NCBI GenBank assembly: GCA_964607865.1
Contig: CAZSLZ010000017.1
Coordinates: forward strand, 1 to 31,671
Direction: 5' to 3'
Length of the DNA stretch: 31,671 bases
Source of the DNA: CAZSLZ01 sp964607865
Lineage (GTDB): Bacteria; Vulcanimicrobiota; JAJTBE01; CAZSLZ01
A program made the position numbers and the translations under genes. The notes below the pieces were generated by a model. It had not been told where the DNA came from and searched no databases. It saw only the letters and a program-made list of their open reading frames with translations. Below, piece after piece: positions 17,401-25,077 of this stretch (position 1 is the stretch's first letter; each line of letters opens with the position of its first letter).

Positions 17401-17719
17401 GGGACAAGAATAAAATTCTGGAGGCAAGCACCAGCGCCAGCCCTGTTGCCAGAACAATATTGAAAAGAGTTTTGTTGTCCCGGTTTGCCGAAAGCCCCAT
17501 ATAAGCCAGCACCGCACCAGTGTTGAACACTGATGAAATCATCAGCATAACGGGTAACTTTTTTATGCCCACATTGGTCAGAAACAGTGAAAGGGAAACC
17601 CCCCTGCCCATTTCAACACCTACCATTAAAATGGCAAAAAAGATAAAAAACAGAGAAACCTTTTTTACTTCATCTTTTCTGATATATAAATTTTTTTCCA
17701 CGAAACCTGACAATGACAT
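14456..17719 (-). CDS. MFS/NTT-like membrane protein fused to HEAT repeats and a cyclic-nucleotide-binding domain
   Basis: A 1087-residue fusion. Residues 20-415 contain about ten to twelve membrane helices in an MFS or nucleotide-translocase (Npt1/Npt2-like) arrangement (VGVEMGRGVSLSLFLTNVGI, VLPVIFSGSRVGGILGG, REPVEGLFYNAIPDHERA). Residues about 430-930 are alpha-helical HEAT-like repeats. Residues about 955-1080 form a cNMP-binding domain: IFKSLKMEELRLVAEI, then IIEQGDLGDTMFIIATGKVEVY and the phosphate-binding cassette FGEMSLLDEEERSASVKA, which keeps the usual Glu and Arg. In the family this domain binds cAMP or cGMP. A transport or sensor role gated by a nucleotide is plausible but unproven. 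The substrate is unknown. Confidence 0.75.
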   Translation of the reverse strand: MSLSGFVEKNLYIRKDEVKKVSLFFIFFAILMVGVEMGRGVSLSLFLTNVGIKKLPVMLMISSVFNTGAVLAYMGLSANRDNKTLFNIVLATGLALVLASRILFLSQKNLASYIAFIGGEFFFNAINLHFAVYLAQFFNTRQAKRVLPVIFSGSRVGGILGGIFLSFLPRYIGSVNILIIWILTIISAFACLFFINTRFTPEIFDYDQHKKKSDKFFKYIVNSIKYMKGSTLLKALAGGVFLLGFLSLVMKYLYSGIFVETFPNTDQLTSFFGIYTIISNILGFIVQLTLSNRIIDSLGLGAANLLYSIAFVSGFTLLTFNYGFLAGLWSRFTDEQLEAAIREPVEGLFYNAIPDHERARARALSSGLIKPLSEISGSAFLQLTRNFLVPVHIAGTGLFFSIIYLLTSLLQNKGYVDSLMKMVKDKTLNLEDLENLRWEKASSKDLDTLYKLATNRESSARESATTLLLHLDEDIDFDILKQGFWLWSGDIQNDFLINYFERAEKADNQFLLNILQNGTDRIKTLIVNYYARIDNKEIAGLLEEHLDNFENLMFQNSVIKYFCATGAKKTEEIEKIIDRRLLLEDNKTIKWNLHLIKELSGEKYLNYAKKMSYHKNRNLAINAINTLAEIYNPAREEEDKVFSMVNELINRQGYHEKRAAAEILSKIKNEKSRDTLLKLLDTHSLPLKKYLVEILASNYPGHFDPYLEILKSKSSSLDLKENIVALLKKIKNSKIETQLKDTLRALVSEYFELILEENYLLENNYKKVLMVEINSRKRNHIRLVILELLELLLNKKVVTSIEKALVTRNPRLISNAMELFENLWESKQAKDLVTLFYPESLEEELKIARKISDKNVTIQTFLDKYLHNNSSRWDLCAAIQLVGDIDQVSLREDSRKELLTYSKHKDPLVRELVKKILKIDLNKRRQEKLFTNLEKIIILKNAPIFKSLKMEELRLVAEITTERLYEEDEMIIEQGDLGDTMFIIATGKVEVYVENNNNHKTTLTYLSSPEFFGEMSLLDEEERSASVKASEETQLLCLQREHFLNLLYEKPEISLEIIKVLSGRIRKLDEVARENVSSKKCLTSKAE

Positions 17720-17905
17720 TTAGTTTTTCCAATACAGATTTAAATTATTGCATAATAACCTGATATACGCATCTTTAGAAAACTGCTTCCGCCATATCTT
17801 AATGCAATAAATTACAGAGAAATTATGAAATACTATTTCATTCAGCCCTTATAAATTCGCAATTTACAGGTTCAATCCTTTTGCAGGCAGGCCAGGTTTA
17901 TTTAA

Positions 17906-18994
17906 TCATATGTTTTTGTATTTATAAGAAGCTGAACATGTGCCTTCGGAAGATACCATGCAGGGGCCTACTGGTTTCAAGGGTGTGCATACTTTTGCAA
18001 AAAGCGGGCAATCAGCTGGCTTTTTTATGCCCGTCAGTATTTCTCCACACATACATATTGATTTTTTCGTGGCAGGGGGAGGGGACACCGGAAATTGCTT
18101 CAGGGCATGGAAGTCTTCGAATTCTTCACGAAAATCAAGGCCGCTTTTTTCAATAATACCCATTCCCCGCCATTCTGAATCCACAGGCTTGAATACCCGG
18201 CTGATTATTTCCCTGGCTCTGGGGTTTCCTTCATCTCTTACGGTACTTCTGTATTCATTTACCACCATAGCTTCGCCCCGGACAATCAGTTCCAGCAGGG
18301 TTTTTATTCCCAGAAGAATATCCAGAGCTTTAAAACCGGTAATAACCGAACTTAACCCAAATTTTTCTGCTGTTTCCTGGTAGATAGATTTTCCGGTTAT
18401 AATACTCAAATGGCCCGGCGCCAGAAAGCCGTTCAGTTTAAGGCCGGGAATTCCGGCAAGTGCGGTGAGGGCATTGGGCAGGGTTTTAAAGCCCGGCAGG
18501 ACAAAGAAATTGTCGATTCTTTCTTCCTGAGCCTGCAAAATAGGTATAGCAACAGTAGGGACTGTGGTTTCAAAACCCACTCCCAGAAATATTACTTTTT
18601 TATCGGGGTTATTTCTGGCTGTTTCCAAAGCCTGGGTGGGGGAATAAACAATTTTTATTTTTGAGCCCCTGCTTCCAGCTTCCTGCAGTGATGAAAAAGA
18701 GCCGGGAACTCTATATAAATCGCCGAAAGTTGTAATGATGGTATCTGGAATTTCTGCCAGTTCCAGCGCCTGGTCAATAAATATTTTGGGGGTCACGCAT
18801 ACAGGGCAACCCGGGCCGGAAACAAGGTTGATTTTTTCCGGAAGCAGGGAAGCGATTCCATAGCGCGCAATAGCATGGGTATGTGTTCCACAGACTTCCA
18901 TTATGTTTATGCCATAATCTAACTTAATGGTTTTAATCTGGTTTAAAACCGCTTTTACAACCCCGGGGTTTTCAAAATTAAATTGAGAAAGCAT
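17906..18994 (-). CDS. hypD: Hydrogenase maturation protein HypD
   Basis: A 362-residue HypD, the [4Fe-4S] scaffold that, with HypC and HypE, builds the Fe(CN)2CO group of [NiFe] hydrogenases in the cytoplasm. Diagnostic segments are MEVCGTHTHAIARYG, VSGPGCPVCVTP, TTFGDLYRVPGS, GVGFETTVPTVA and the C-terminal MCGEIL with ADCPLF and PVGPCMVSSEGTC, which hold the cluster and active-site cysteines. The length is normal. It starts four bases after the hydrolase stop with little of a ribosome site, suggesting translational coupling. It is separated from hypC-hypA-hypB by two unrelated genes. hypE, hypF and hydrogenase subunits are not in the window. Confidence 0.97.
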   Translation of the reverse strand: MLSQFNFENPGVVKAVLNQIKTIKLDYGINIMEVCGTHTHAIARYGIASLLPEKINLVSGPGCPVCVTPKIFIDQALELAEIPDTIITTFGDLYRVPGSFSSLQEAGSRGSKIKIVYSPTQALETARNNPDKKVIFLGVGFETTVPTVAIPILQAQEERIDNFFVLPGFKTLPNALTALAGIPGLKLNGFLAPGHLSIITGKSIYQETAEKFGLSSVITGFKALDILLGIKTLLELIVRGEAMVVNEYRSTVRDEGNPRAREIISRVFKPVDSEWRGMGIIEKSGLDFREEFEDFHALKQFPVSPPPATKKSICMCGEILTGIKKPADCPLFAKVCTPLKPVGPCMVSSEGTCSASYKYKNI

Positions 18995-18997
18995 ATG

Positions 18998-19993
18998 TTA
19001 CGGTTTCTTTTTCATAAACGTGGAAGGATCGAAGCCTTGTTGTGCTCCGAATTCACCGGGTTTATCAGATCTTGTGGTGATAGATTTGAGAAAGGAAGAA
19101 ATCATGTGGTATGCTTTTTTCGAGCTGTTAAGCAGCGGGTCGTTCAGGAAGCCATGGTGGGCTTCTGGGAATGCCGTTGCGGGAAAGAAGATTTTTTGAA
19201 CCTGAACATTCATATTCGTAAGTTTTTCAACGAAAGCTGCGGATTCGGAATGGACTGGGTCAACTTCTCCGGAGGCTACGAAGGTGGGTGGGTAACCTGT
19301 CCTTATGTGCCTTATGGGGGAAGCGTTATGAATAACTTCCCTGCGTTTATCATCGTCTTTTATAGGGCCAAGGTAACCGTCAACTATCTCTGCCATAAAA
19401 GGAAAGACAGGCAGTTTAATCTCTTTCATAGTATCCAGGTCGTAAACGCCATAAAAACATAACAGGCCTTTTAAAATTTCAGGCTTAATCATATCTTTCA
19501 ACCTGGCAAAATTCGCCAGATCGGGTTTATGAAGGGCTGCGGCGTACCATGCTACCAGGTTGGCTCCTGTTGATTCGCCAGCCAGAATTAACTGTTCATT
19601 ATCTCCGCCATATTGGCGGGTATTGGCAACCGCCCAGTCTATAGCTTTTGCCAGGTCGTGTATTTGAAGGGGGAAGGTATTTTCCGGGGTCAAGCGATAA
19701 TTGATACAAAAAACCAGGTATCCCTGGCTGGAAAGCCATTTGCAGAAACGTTCGAAGTTCTTTTTGTCTCCTCCGAACCAGCCTCCACCGTGGACATAAA
19801 CAATAGCAGGGGCTTTACCCGTGCCTATGGGAGAGTATATATCCAGGTTTTGGAATTTTTTATTTCCATAAGGGACATTTTTAATGGGTTTGTTGCTTTT
19901 AGGAATTTCTTTATCGTAAAAGAACTTCTTCATGAACTTATCATATAGTTTCAAACCGGATCTCATAAGTTTTAATTTCATGTTTGATGCCAC
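18998..19993 (-). CDS. Alpha/beta hydrolase (HSL/esterase type)
   Basis: A 331-residue alpha/beta hydrolase of the hormone-sensitive-lipase/carboxylesterase group. It shows the oxyanion motif YVHGGGWFGGDK, the nucleophile elbow ILAGESTGANLVAWY with the catalytic Ser, then ASGEVDPVHSE with the likely acid residue and EAHHGFLN with the catalytic His. No signal peptide is seen. A GTG start (MASNMK) is chosen because AAAGGAG lies seven bases upstream; the internal ATG at 19981 would be too far from it. It is embedded between the methyltransferase and hypD on the same strand. Its substrate, and any link to hydrogenase maturation, is unknown. Confidence 0.88.
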   Translation of the reverse strand: MASNMKLKLMRSGLKLYDKFMKKFFYDKEIPKSNKPIKNVPYGNKKFQNLDIYSPIGTGKAPAIVYVHGGGWFGGDKKNFERFCKWLSSQGYLVFCINYRLTPENTFPLQIHDLAKAIDWAVANTRQYGGDNEQLILAGESTGANLVAWYAAALHKPDLANFARLKDMIKPEILKGLLCFYGVYDLDTMKEIKLPVFPFMAEIVDGYLGPIKDDDKRREVIHNASPIRHIRTGYPPTFVASGEVDPVHSESAAFVEKLTNMNVQVQKIFFPATAFPEAHHGFLNDPLLNSSKKAYHMISSFLKSITTRSDKPGEFGAQQGFDPSTFMKKKP

Positions 19994-20072
19994 CTTATTT
20001 CTCCTTTCATCTGCAGGGCATAAGTAAATGGCTTGCCATTATGTTAATTTCGACTAAAATTGTCCAGAACCT

Positions 20073-21458
20073 TTATCGTAGAAAAAACAATAGTTCCCTG
20101 TTCGTTCTATTAAAAAAAAATTCCAGTTTTTCCTTCTTTTCTTTATTTAATTCATTAATTTTAATCAGTTTTTCCTGAATTTTTTCTTGAAATTCCATAT
20201 TTAAAACCGGTACGGGAATTTGCCCCAGCCTTTTCTTGTTTATACTTATAGTTCCCGTCCCCTGCCTGTGTAAATCAATAAATTGTTTTCCCGGGATGCT
20301 GTTTAAATAAAAATTTAAATAATATGGGCCAATTAATTCTTTCTGTATATTTTTAATTATAAAAAACCAATCATCTGCCTGTACCGGGCCAAGTTCTTTG
20401 TTTATCAGCAATGTCCGGCCCAGGCATCCTGCGCCTACCCGCACAAATAGAATATCACCGTGGCAGGCAATGGCATTTTTTTTATATAAGCCAGAATTCA
20501 TATCAATATAGAAACAAGGGTAGTTATTCAAAAATCCCTTTCTGTCTATATTCTTTGCCATAATAATTCTGGTCAGTTCAGAATTTCCCGGTTTTCCCGA
20601 AATCAACCTGTCTTTCAATGCATAATTCATATACCCTGTATGAATATCTGCCAGCTCCTCCAATTTTGTCCACTTAATTTCAGGGTTGGTAAAATAGGCT
20701 TCAGTTTTTTTCTTTTTATAATAAAAACCTGGGTCAATACGGGTTATCAGTTCACCGGGGTTCATCTCCAGGCAGGGTAAATCGATAATTCTTTTTTTAT
20801 CTATATTGTCTGTGTTTTTCAGGGTAATCATTCTGACAGGCTCTTGTTGCCTCTGGTTTTTGTTTTCTTTTTTAATTGCAAATAAAATAAGAGTTTTTGC
20901 CGGGGTATGCCTGAAAATTTTTCTTGGCAATTCCACAATAGCTTCAATGAAGAGATTCTTAAAAAGGTAATTTCTTATATACTGCAGGTTGGTGTTGGCA
21001 AAGATATTCTGGGGTAGAATAATTCGCAGTTGCCCTCCGGGTTTTAACAACTGGATGAATTTTTCAATAAATAATACTTCGATAGATTGGCTCTTTCTAT
21101 CTTTGCCCAGTTGAAAATGGGAAAGAATTGCCTTATCGGAAATTCTATTCTTCTGATTTGAAAATGGCGGGTTGCCAATGGCCAGATCATAACTGCTGTT
21201 TTCAATTTTCAACCCATGGCCGCAGAAAAACTGAAACTGTTTTTTATACTTGTTATTAAGACGGGCAATTATTTCATTGTCGATATCAATACCATGAAAG
21301 CAATTTATGGGCCGGTTCTCAAGGACACTGGCAAAGATGCCCCCCCCCACAGATGGATCTATTATACGGGTTTTTGATGAGATATTGCTGTTTAAAACCA
21401 TAAACCCGGCGATTTCTACCGGGGTAAAAAACTGTTTTAATTCTTTTTTTAAATCCAT
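20073..21458 (-). CDS. N6-adenine DNA methyltransferase fused to a specificity-like domain
   Basis: A 461-residue type I-like DNA methyltransferase. The N-terminal domain begins with KQFFTPVEIAGFMV, has the SAM motif DPSVGGGIFA (residues 34-43) and the catalytic NPPF (96-99) of the gamma adenine-methyltransferase class, followed by LLKPGGQLRIILPQNIF. The C-terminal part (from about residue 235) resembles one target-recognition domain of an HsdS subunit (EELADIHTGYM, GDILFVRVGAGCLGR, GTGTISINKKRLGQIPVPV) ending in a coiled coil. No restriction subunit is present. The ATG at 21458, two bases after the hypB stop, is preferred over an in-frame start at 21509 inside hypB. A nine-G tract runs through motif I. 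Confidence 0.88.
   Translation of the reverse strand: MDLKKELKQFFTPVEIAGFMVLNSNISSKTRIIDPSVGGGIFASVLENRPINCFHGIDIDNEIIARLNNKYKKQFQFFCGHGLKIENSSYDLAIGNPPFSNQKNRISDKAILSHFQLGKDRKSQSIEVLFIEKFIQLLKPGGQLRIILPQNIFANTNLQYIRNYLFKNLFIEAIVELPRKIFRHTPAKTLILFAIKKENKNQRQQEPVRMITLKNTDNIDKKRIIDLPCLEMNPGELITRIDPGFYYKKKKTEAYFTNPEIKWTKLEELADIHTGYMNYALKDRLISGKPGNSELTRIIMAKNIDRKGFLNNYPCFYIDMNSGLYKKNAIACHGDILFVRVGAGCLGRTLLINKELGPVQADDWFFIIKNIQKELIGPYYLNFYLNSIPGKQFIDLHRQGTGTISINKKRLGQIPVPVLNMEFQEKIQEKLIKINELNKEKKEKLEFFFNRTNRELLFFLR
21340..21348 (-). repeat. Nine-base G homopolymer in methyltransferase motif I (candidate phase-variable tract)
   Basis: On the coding strand the codons for Val-Gly-Gly-Gly (residues 37-40) read GTG GGG GGG GGC, a run of nine G. 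Slippage by one base would truncate the enzyme soon after residue 40. The length is far above that expected in this AT-rich region. Confidence 0.8.
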
Positions 21459-21460
21459 AA

Positions 21461-22132
21461 CTATCTGGCCTGCTTCAACCTCACTTCTTTCTTCAGCCAG
21501 CGTATCCACTGCTCCACACCTTCTCCGGTTCTGGCTGACAGGTATTCTACCTGGATTTTTGGGTTTATTCTGTAAATATTATCTCCGACCTCGTGAAAAT
21601 CCATTCCCAGCGCATCTGCCAGATCAATTTTATTTACTAGCGCCAGATGGCTTCTCTGAAAAATAGCAGGGTATTTCAGGGGTTTTTCCTGCCCCTCGGT
21701 GAGGGAAATAACCACCACGTCCTTATCGGCTCCAATTTTGAACCCTGCCGGGCAAATCAGATTACCCACGTTTTCAATAAATATCAGGTCCAGGTCTTCC
21801 AGGGGTAATTCTTCGATTCTGTCTTTAATCATGGAAGCTGAGAGGTGGCAGGAGCCACCGAAACAATCGGTGGTAATCTGCACTACCGGAATCATGAACT
21901 TTTCTATCCTCATGGCATCCAACTGGGTTGCTACATCACCTTCCAATACACCCACCCGTATATCCTTTTCTAAAAGTTCCGGAATTGTTGCTTCCAGCAG
22001 TGTAGTTTTTCCTGACCCCGGCGATGACATGAGGTTGATACACAATATTTTCTTCTTTTGAAAAAGTTCTGTTATTTCCAATGCAATCTGATCGTTTTTT
22101 GATAAAATTTTTTCGCCCATCTTAATTTCCAT
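21461..22132 (-). CDS. hypB: Hydrogenase nickel-incorporation GTPase HypB
   Basis: A 223-residue GTPase that, with HypA, delivers nickel to the [NiFe] hydrogenase precursor. It has the P-loop MSSPGSGKTTLLEATI, the metal and switch region DCFGGSCHLSASM, IFIENVGNLICPAGF, and the guanine-specificity motif LVNKIDLAD. The N terminus lacks the His-rich stretch and CxxCGC motif seen in some HypB proteins. The ATG at 22132 has AAGGAG six bases upstream and overlaps the end of hypA by 11 bases. The methyltransferase gene follows two bases after its stop. Confidence 0.96.
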   Translation of the reverse strand: MEIKMGEKILSKNDQIALEITELFQKKKILCINLMSSPGSGKTTLLEATIPELLEKDIRVGVLEGDVATQLDAMRIEKFMIPVVQITTDCFGGSCHLSASMIKDRIEELPLEDLDLIFIENVGNLICPAGFKIGADKDVVVISLTEGQEKPLKYPAIFQRSHLALVNKIDLADALGMDFHEVGDNIYRINPKIQVEYLSARTGEGVEQWIRWLKKEVRLKQAR

Positions 22133-22505
22133 TTTCTACTCCTTTATTTGTTTCATCTTCTTGAATCTCGAAGGAATCAATTTCCAATTCCCTGCCTGTT
22201 ATAATTTCCACATTAAAACTATCACAACATCTGCAGAAGAGAAAGGGTTCATCCAGCTCCATTTTTCTGTGGCAATCCAGGCATTCAATAGTAAGTGGAA
22301 TATAATCTATTTTAAAAACCGTGTTTTCAAATTCAGTATTTTTAGAAAGAACCTCAAAAGCAAATGATAATGCTCTGGGGACTACTGTTGACATTTTTCC
22401 CACTTTTACTTTCACTTTTTTTACAGGATAAATTTTCTTGTATAATTTTTCCATCTTTTGTCTTATTAACAAAAAAAGATGGTTTACAATTGACATTTCA
22501 TGCAT
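22122..22505 (-). CDS. hypA: Hydrogenase nickel-insertion protein HypA
   Basis: A 127-residue HypA, the nickel chaperone for [NiFe] hydrogenase. It begins MHEMSIVNHLF with the conserved nickel-binding His2, and has VKVKVGKMSTVVP and a zinc site formed by CLDC and CRCC. The C-terminal tail is longer than usual and acidic (EIQEDETNKG). It overlaps hypC by eight bases and hypB by eleven, so the three are co-translated. Confidence 0.95.
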   Translation of the reverse strand: MHEMSIVNHLFLLIRQKMEKLYKKIYPVKKVKVKVGKMSTVVPRALSFAFEVLSKNTEFENTVFKIDYIPLTIECLDCHRKMELDEPFLFCRCCDSFNVEIITGRELEIDSFEIQEDETNKGVENGN

Positions 22506-22728
22506 GGCGTTTCTGGCTCATTTCCAACTCCCCGAATAATTTCAACCTTTTTTTTGCCTCGTCAATGTCGAGTTTTTCCAGGGCAAACCCGGCATGGACA
22601 ATAAGAAAATCGCCGGGCTGGGGGTCGTCAATTAAATCAAGCCCAATTTCAAGTTGGTTTCCGCCGGTTTCCACAACTCCAATGTTGTCCTTTATTTTTA
22701 TTAATTCTGTGGGGACCGCAAGGCACAT
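22498..22728 (-). CDS. hypC: Hydrogenase maturation chaperone HypC
   Basis: A 76-residue HypC/HupF, the small chaperone that works with HypD and carries the iron group to the hydrogenase large subunit. It starts MCLAVPTELI with the essential Cys2. The middle reads GLDLIDDPQPGDFLIVHAGF, matching the family. The ATG at 22728 was chosen over an upstream in-frame start because Cys2 must follow the initiator and AGGAG lies seven bases upstream. It is the first gene of the hyp operon, divergent from the FecR-domain gene. Confidence 0.96.
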   Translation of the reverse strand: MCLAVPTELIKIKDNIGVVETGGNQLEIGLDLIDDPQPGDFLIVHAGFALEKLDIDEAKKRLKLFGELEMSQKRHA

Positions 22729-22868
22729 AATTCTTCTCCTGAAAAGTATAATCATATATTTTTACTATAGGACTTTTTTTTCCTGTGATAAATAGTAGTA
22801 ATTAATTATGGAATTTTTTGTGTTTATATTTGTATATAAATTCAGTTAATTGTTCGGGAGGGATTGAT

Positions 22869-23834
22869 TTGAAAAGGAAATTCATGTTCTGGGTGACGGC
22901 GTTAGTTATTCTTATGACTTCGTTTTACTGTTCATGCAGCCAGAAGAATAATAAGAAAAATCCGGTTGCTGTTAATAACGGGAAGCAAACCGATCGGGAA
23001 ATTATAAAGGTCAGTGTGGTTGATTTAACTGAGGAAAAAGTTCAGGTGAGAGAAAAAGCTGGCGCAGGTTTCAGAACCTTGCAATTCGGAGAAAGCCTGA
23101 AGGCCCCTGCTGAAATCAAAGTTGCCGAACAGGCTTACTGTATTTTGCTTCTTCCTGACGAAACCACCATAAAAATTGCCGAGAATTCCTTGTTTAAACT
23201 GAGTTCTATTAAAAAGACAGAGAAAAAATTCAACCTGGGCTGGGGTAAGATCTGGGTGAATATTGGAAAATTTTTCGACCGGAACGGAAGTTTTGAAGTG
23301 GAAACCACTACCACCCTGGCTGCGGTAAGGGGGACAATTTTCGGGATAGATTCTTCCGAAAGCCATGACCAAATTTCCGTTTATGAGGGTAAGGTCCAGG
23401 TGGATAACCTGATTACCCGCAAAGGGGAAAATATTTCTGAAAATATGTCGGTAATTTCTGACAGAACCGGTTTTAAATCATCTCTGGCCATTAATCTGGA
23501 AGAAAAAGATTCCTGGGTAAAATGGAACATGGATGTGGATGAAAAGATTGCCCAGTTGAATTCCCAAAACCCGCCGGTAGCAATGAATGAAGAATGCCTT
23601 GCCAGAGATAAAGCTGCAGTTCTATTAAAAGCAGTTAAAAGGGAAGCAACTGCAAATGAGAAGGATGATTCAGTAAGCACACCTGCGGAATCGCCAGCTT
23701 CTGGCGGCGCAGGTTCTCAAACTCTGATCAAACAAGCTGAATCAGAACCTGAAGAAAAAGCAAAAAGAAAGAGTTTAAAAAATGAAATAAAAAAAATCGT
23801 TAAAGATGTGGGAAACCCATACAGCCAGAAGTAA
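22869..23834 (+). CDS. FecR-domain lipoprotein-like protein
   Basis: A 321-residue exported protein. The N terminus (KRKFMFWVTALVILMTSFYC then SCS) is a signal peptide with cysteines suited to lipidation, although the lipobox is imperfect. Residues about 50-210 form a FecR domain: VREKAGAGFRTLQFGESL, LLLPDETTIKIAENSLF and VETTTTLAAVRGTIFGID with ISVYEGKVQVDN. In known families this domain sits on the extracytoplasmic side and takes part in signal sensing or surface structure. The C-terminal tail is low complexity and charged. A TTG at 22869 is chosen because GGGAGGG lies six bases upstream; an ATG at 22884 is an alternative. A terminator follows directly. Confidence 0.75.
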   Translation: MKRKFMFWVTALVILMTSFYCSCSQKNNKKNPVAVNNGKQTDREIIKVSVVDLTEEKVQVREKAGAGFRTLQFGESLKAPAEIKVAEQAYCILLLPDETTIKIAENSLFKLSSIKKTEKKFNLGWGKIWVNIGKFFDRNGSFEVETTTTLAAVRGTIFGIDSSESHDQISVYEGKVQVDNLITRKGENISENMSVISDRTGFKSSLAINLEEKDSWVKWNMDVDEKIAQLNSQNPPVAMNEECLARDKAAVLLKAVKREATANEKDDSVSTPAESPASGGAGSQTLIKQAESEPEEKAKRKSLKNEIKKIVKDVGNPYSQK

Positions 23835-23862
23835 AAAAAGGCCGGAGAAATCCGGCTTTTTT
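23835..23862 (+). terminator. Rho-independent terminator after the FecR gene
   Basis: The stem GCCGGA-GAAA-TCCGGC has a GNRA tetraloop and is followed by six T. It starts right after the FecR stop codon and separates it from the PAS/kinase-like gene. Confidence 0.93.
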
Positions 23863-23948
23863 ATATACCCTTGCTAATTAATAAAAGGATTTATGTTAGA
23901 AAATAATAATTAAGGAAATTACAGGCAATATCTTAAAGAAGGAAAATT

Positions 23949-25055
23949 ATGAGCGAAAAGAAACCAGGATTTTCAAAATCCAGATTCAAAATGGCGGAGA
24001 GCCAGCTGGAAAGAATAGAGGCGCAGGCTTATTCCCCGGGTTCCCCGGCAGTAGTTCCGGCACAATCAAGCCAACCCGGAGGGGAGAGTTTATTTCAGCC
24101 TCTTCTTTCTTCGATTCCATTTGGTTTAATTTTTACCGATAAACAGAATCGAATTCAGTGGCTCAACAGCGAAGCTGCCGGTTTAATTGGGGCAGGGGAG
24201 AACGGAAGTCTTGTGGGCAAAGCCCTGGACAATGTTCTGGATGAATTTGTTATTACCCAAAACGGGGATGTTTTCAGTTTTATCGGCGGAAACTCTGCCC
24301 AATTATTTGAATATACTGCCAGAATAAAAAACAGGCAAATAAATTTCAAGGTTACCCCTGTTTATGAAAACGATATTTTCATTGGAGTCCTCAGGGTTTT
24401 ATGTGAAGTTGAGCCTGAAAATGAGAACTTGGAAGAAATTTTATTAATAAAAGGCTTGGGCAAAAACCTGGTTGACTTGCGCGACAAGGTTTTGAAAAAA
24501 TACGAGCCTGGCGGTAATATTGGCGAATCTTTTGCAGATATTTTAAACAATCTGGAGTCATTATTTTATACCGTTAATAAAAAAAATAACCTGGTACCCC
24601 TTAATATTAATAAGCTGATAGAAAGGCTGAAACCTGTCTTAAAGTCATTATTACCGGGTTTTATTATCAAATTTAAGCTGGCGCCGGGTTTGAAAAAAAT
24701 CCTGGTTGCCGAACAACAAATTGAAACTGTTCTGGAACAGATTTTTCTTTCTTTGGAAAACATGTCGGGAGGCGGGGGAGAAATTGTCTTAAGCACTTCA
24801 AATAAAAATACAGAAAACAACGAGAATAACAATTCTGTAATGATAAAAATTAAAGCAAATGCCAATAAAGCTCAGGCCGGGGATAAGCAACTTTCTTTTA
24901 AAGAAACAGGTAATGAAAAGGGAACTGGTTTGGGGTTGTTTCTGGTTTACAATATTATCAGGCGATTAAAGGGCAGTATAAAAGTAAGAAAGGAAGACAG
25001 CCATAAAATCTGTTTTGAAATTATCTTGCCGGCATTGAATAAATTTTACCTGTGA
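23949..25055 (+). CDS. PAS-domain protein with degenerate histidine-kinase ATPase domain
   Basis: A 368-residue cytoplasmic protein. Residues about 50-155 form a PAS domain (IPFGLIFTDKQNRIQWLNSE, AAGLIG, then INFKVTPVYENDIFIGVLRV). Residues about 160-365 resemble a histidine-kinase core. The ATP lid GTGLGLFLVYNIIRRLKGSI is intact, but the N box (here VLEQIFLSLENM, with Ser where the Mg-binding Asn is expected) and the DxGxG box are absent, and no clear phosphoacceptor His is seen. Catalysis is therefore doubtful; it may be a ligand-sensing pseudokinase. An AAGGA site lies upstream of the ATG. The Ser/Thr kinase gene begins 22 bases downstream, so the two are probably co-transcribed. Confidence 0.75.
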   Translation: MSEKKPGFSKSRFKMAESQLERIEAQAYSPGSPAVVPAQSSQPGGESLFQPLLSSIPFGLIFTDKQNRIQWLNSEAAGLIGAGENGSLVGKALDNVLDEFVITQNGDVFSFIGGNSAQLFEYTARIKNRQINFKVTPVYENDIFIGVLRVLCEVEPENENLEEILLIKGLGKNLVDLRDKVLKKYEPGGNIGESFADILNNLESLFYTVNKKNNLVPLNINKLIERLKPVLKSLLPGFIIKFKLAPGLKKILVAEQQIETVLEQIFLSLENMSGGGGEIVLSTSNKNTENNENNNSVMIKIKANANKAQAGDKQLSFKETGNEKGTGLGLFLVYNIIRRLKGSIKVRKEDSHKICFEIILPALNKFYL

Positions 25056-25077
25056 AAGAGGTATAAATCAGTTTGAA

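Noticed and set aside
18983..19462. A 159-residue plus-strand frame antisense to the hydrolase
   Set aside because: The hydrolase frame has all catalytic motifs; the antisense translation has no coherent domain and no ribosome site.
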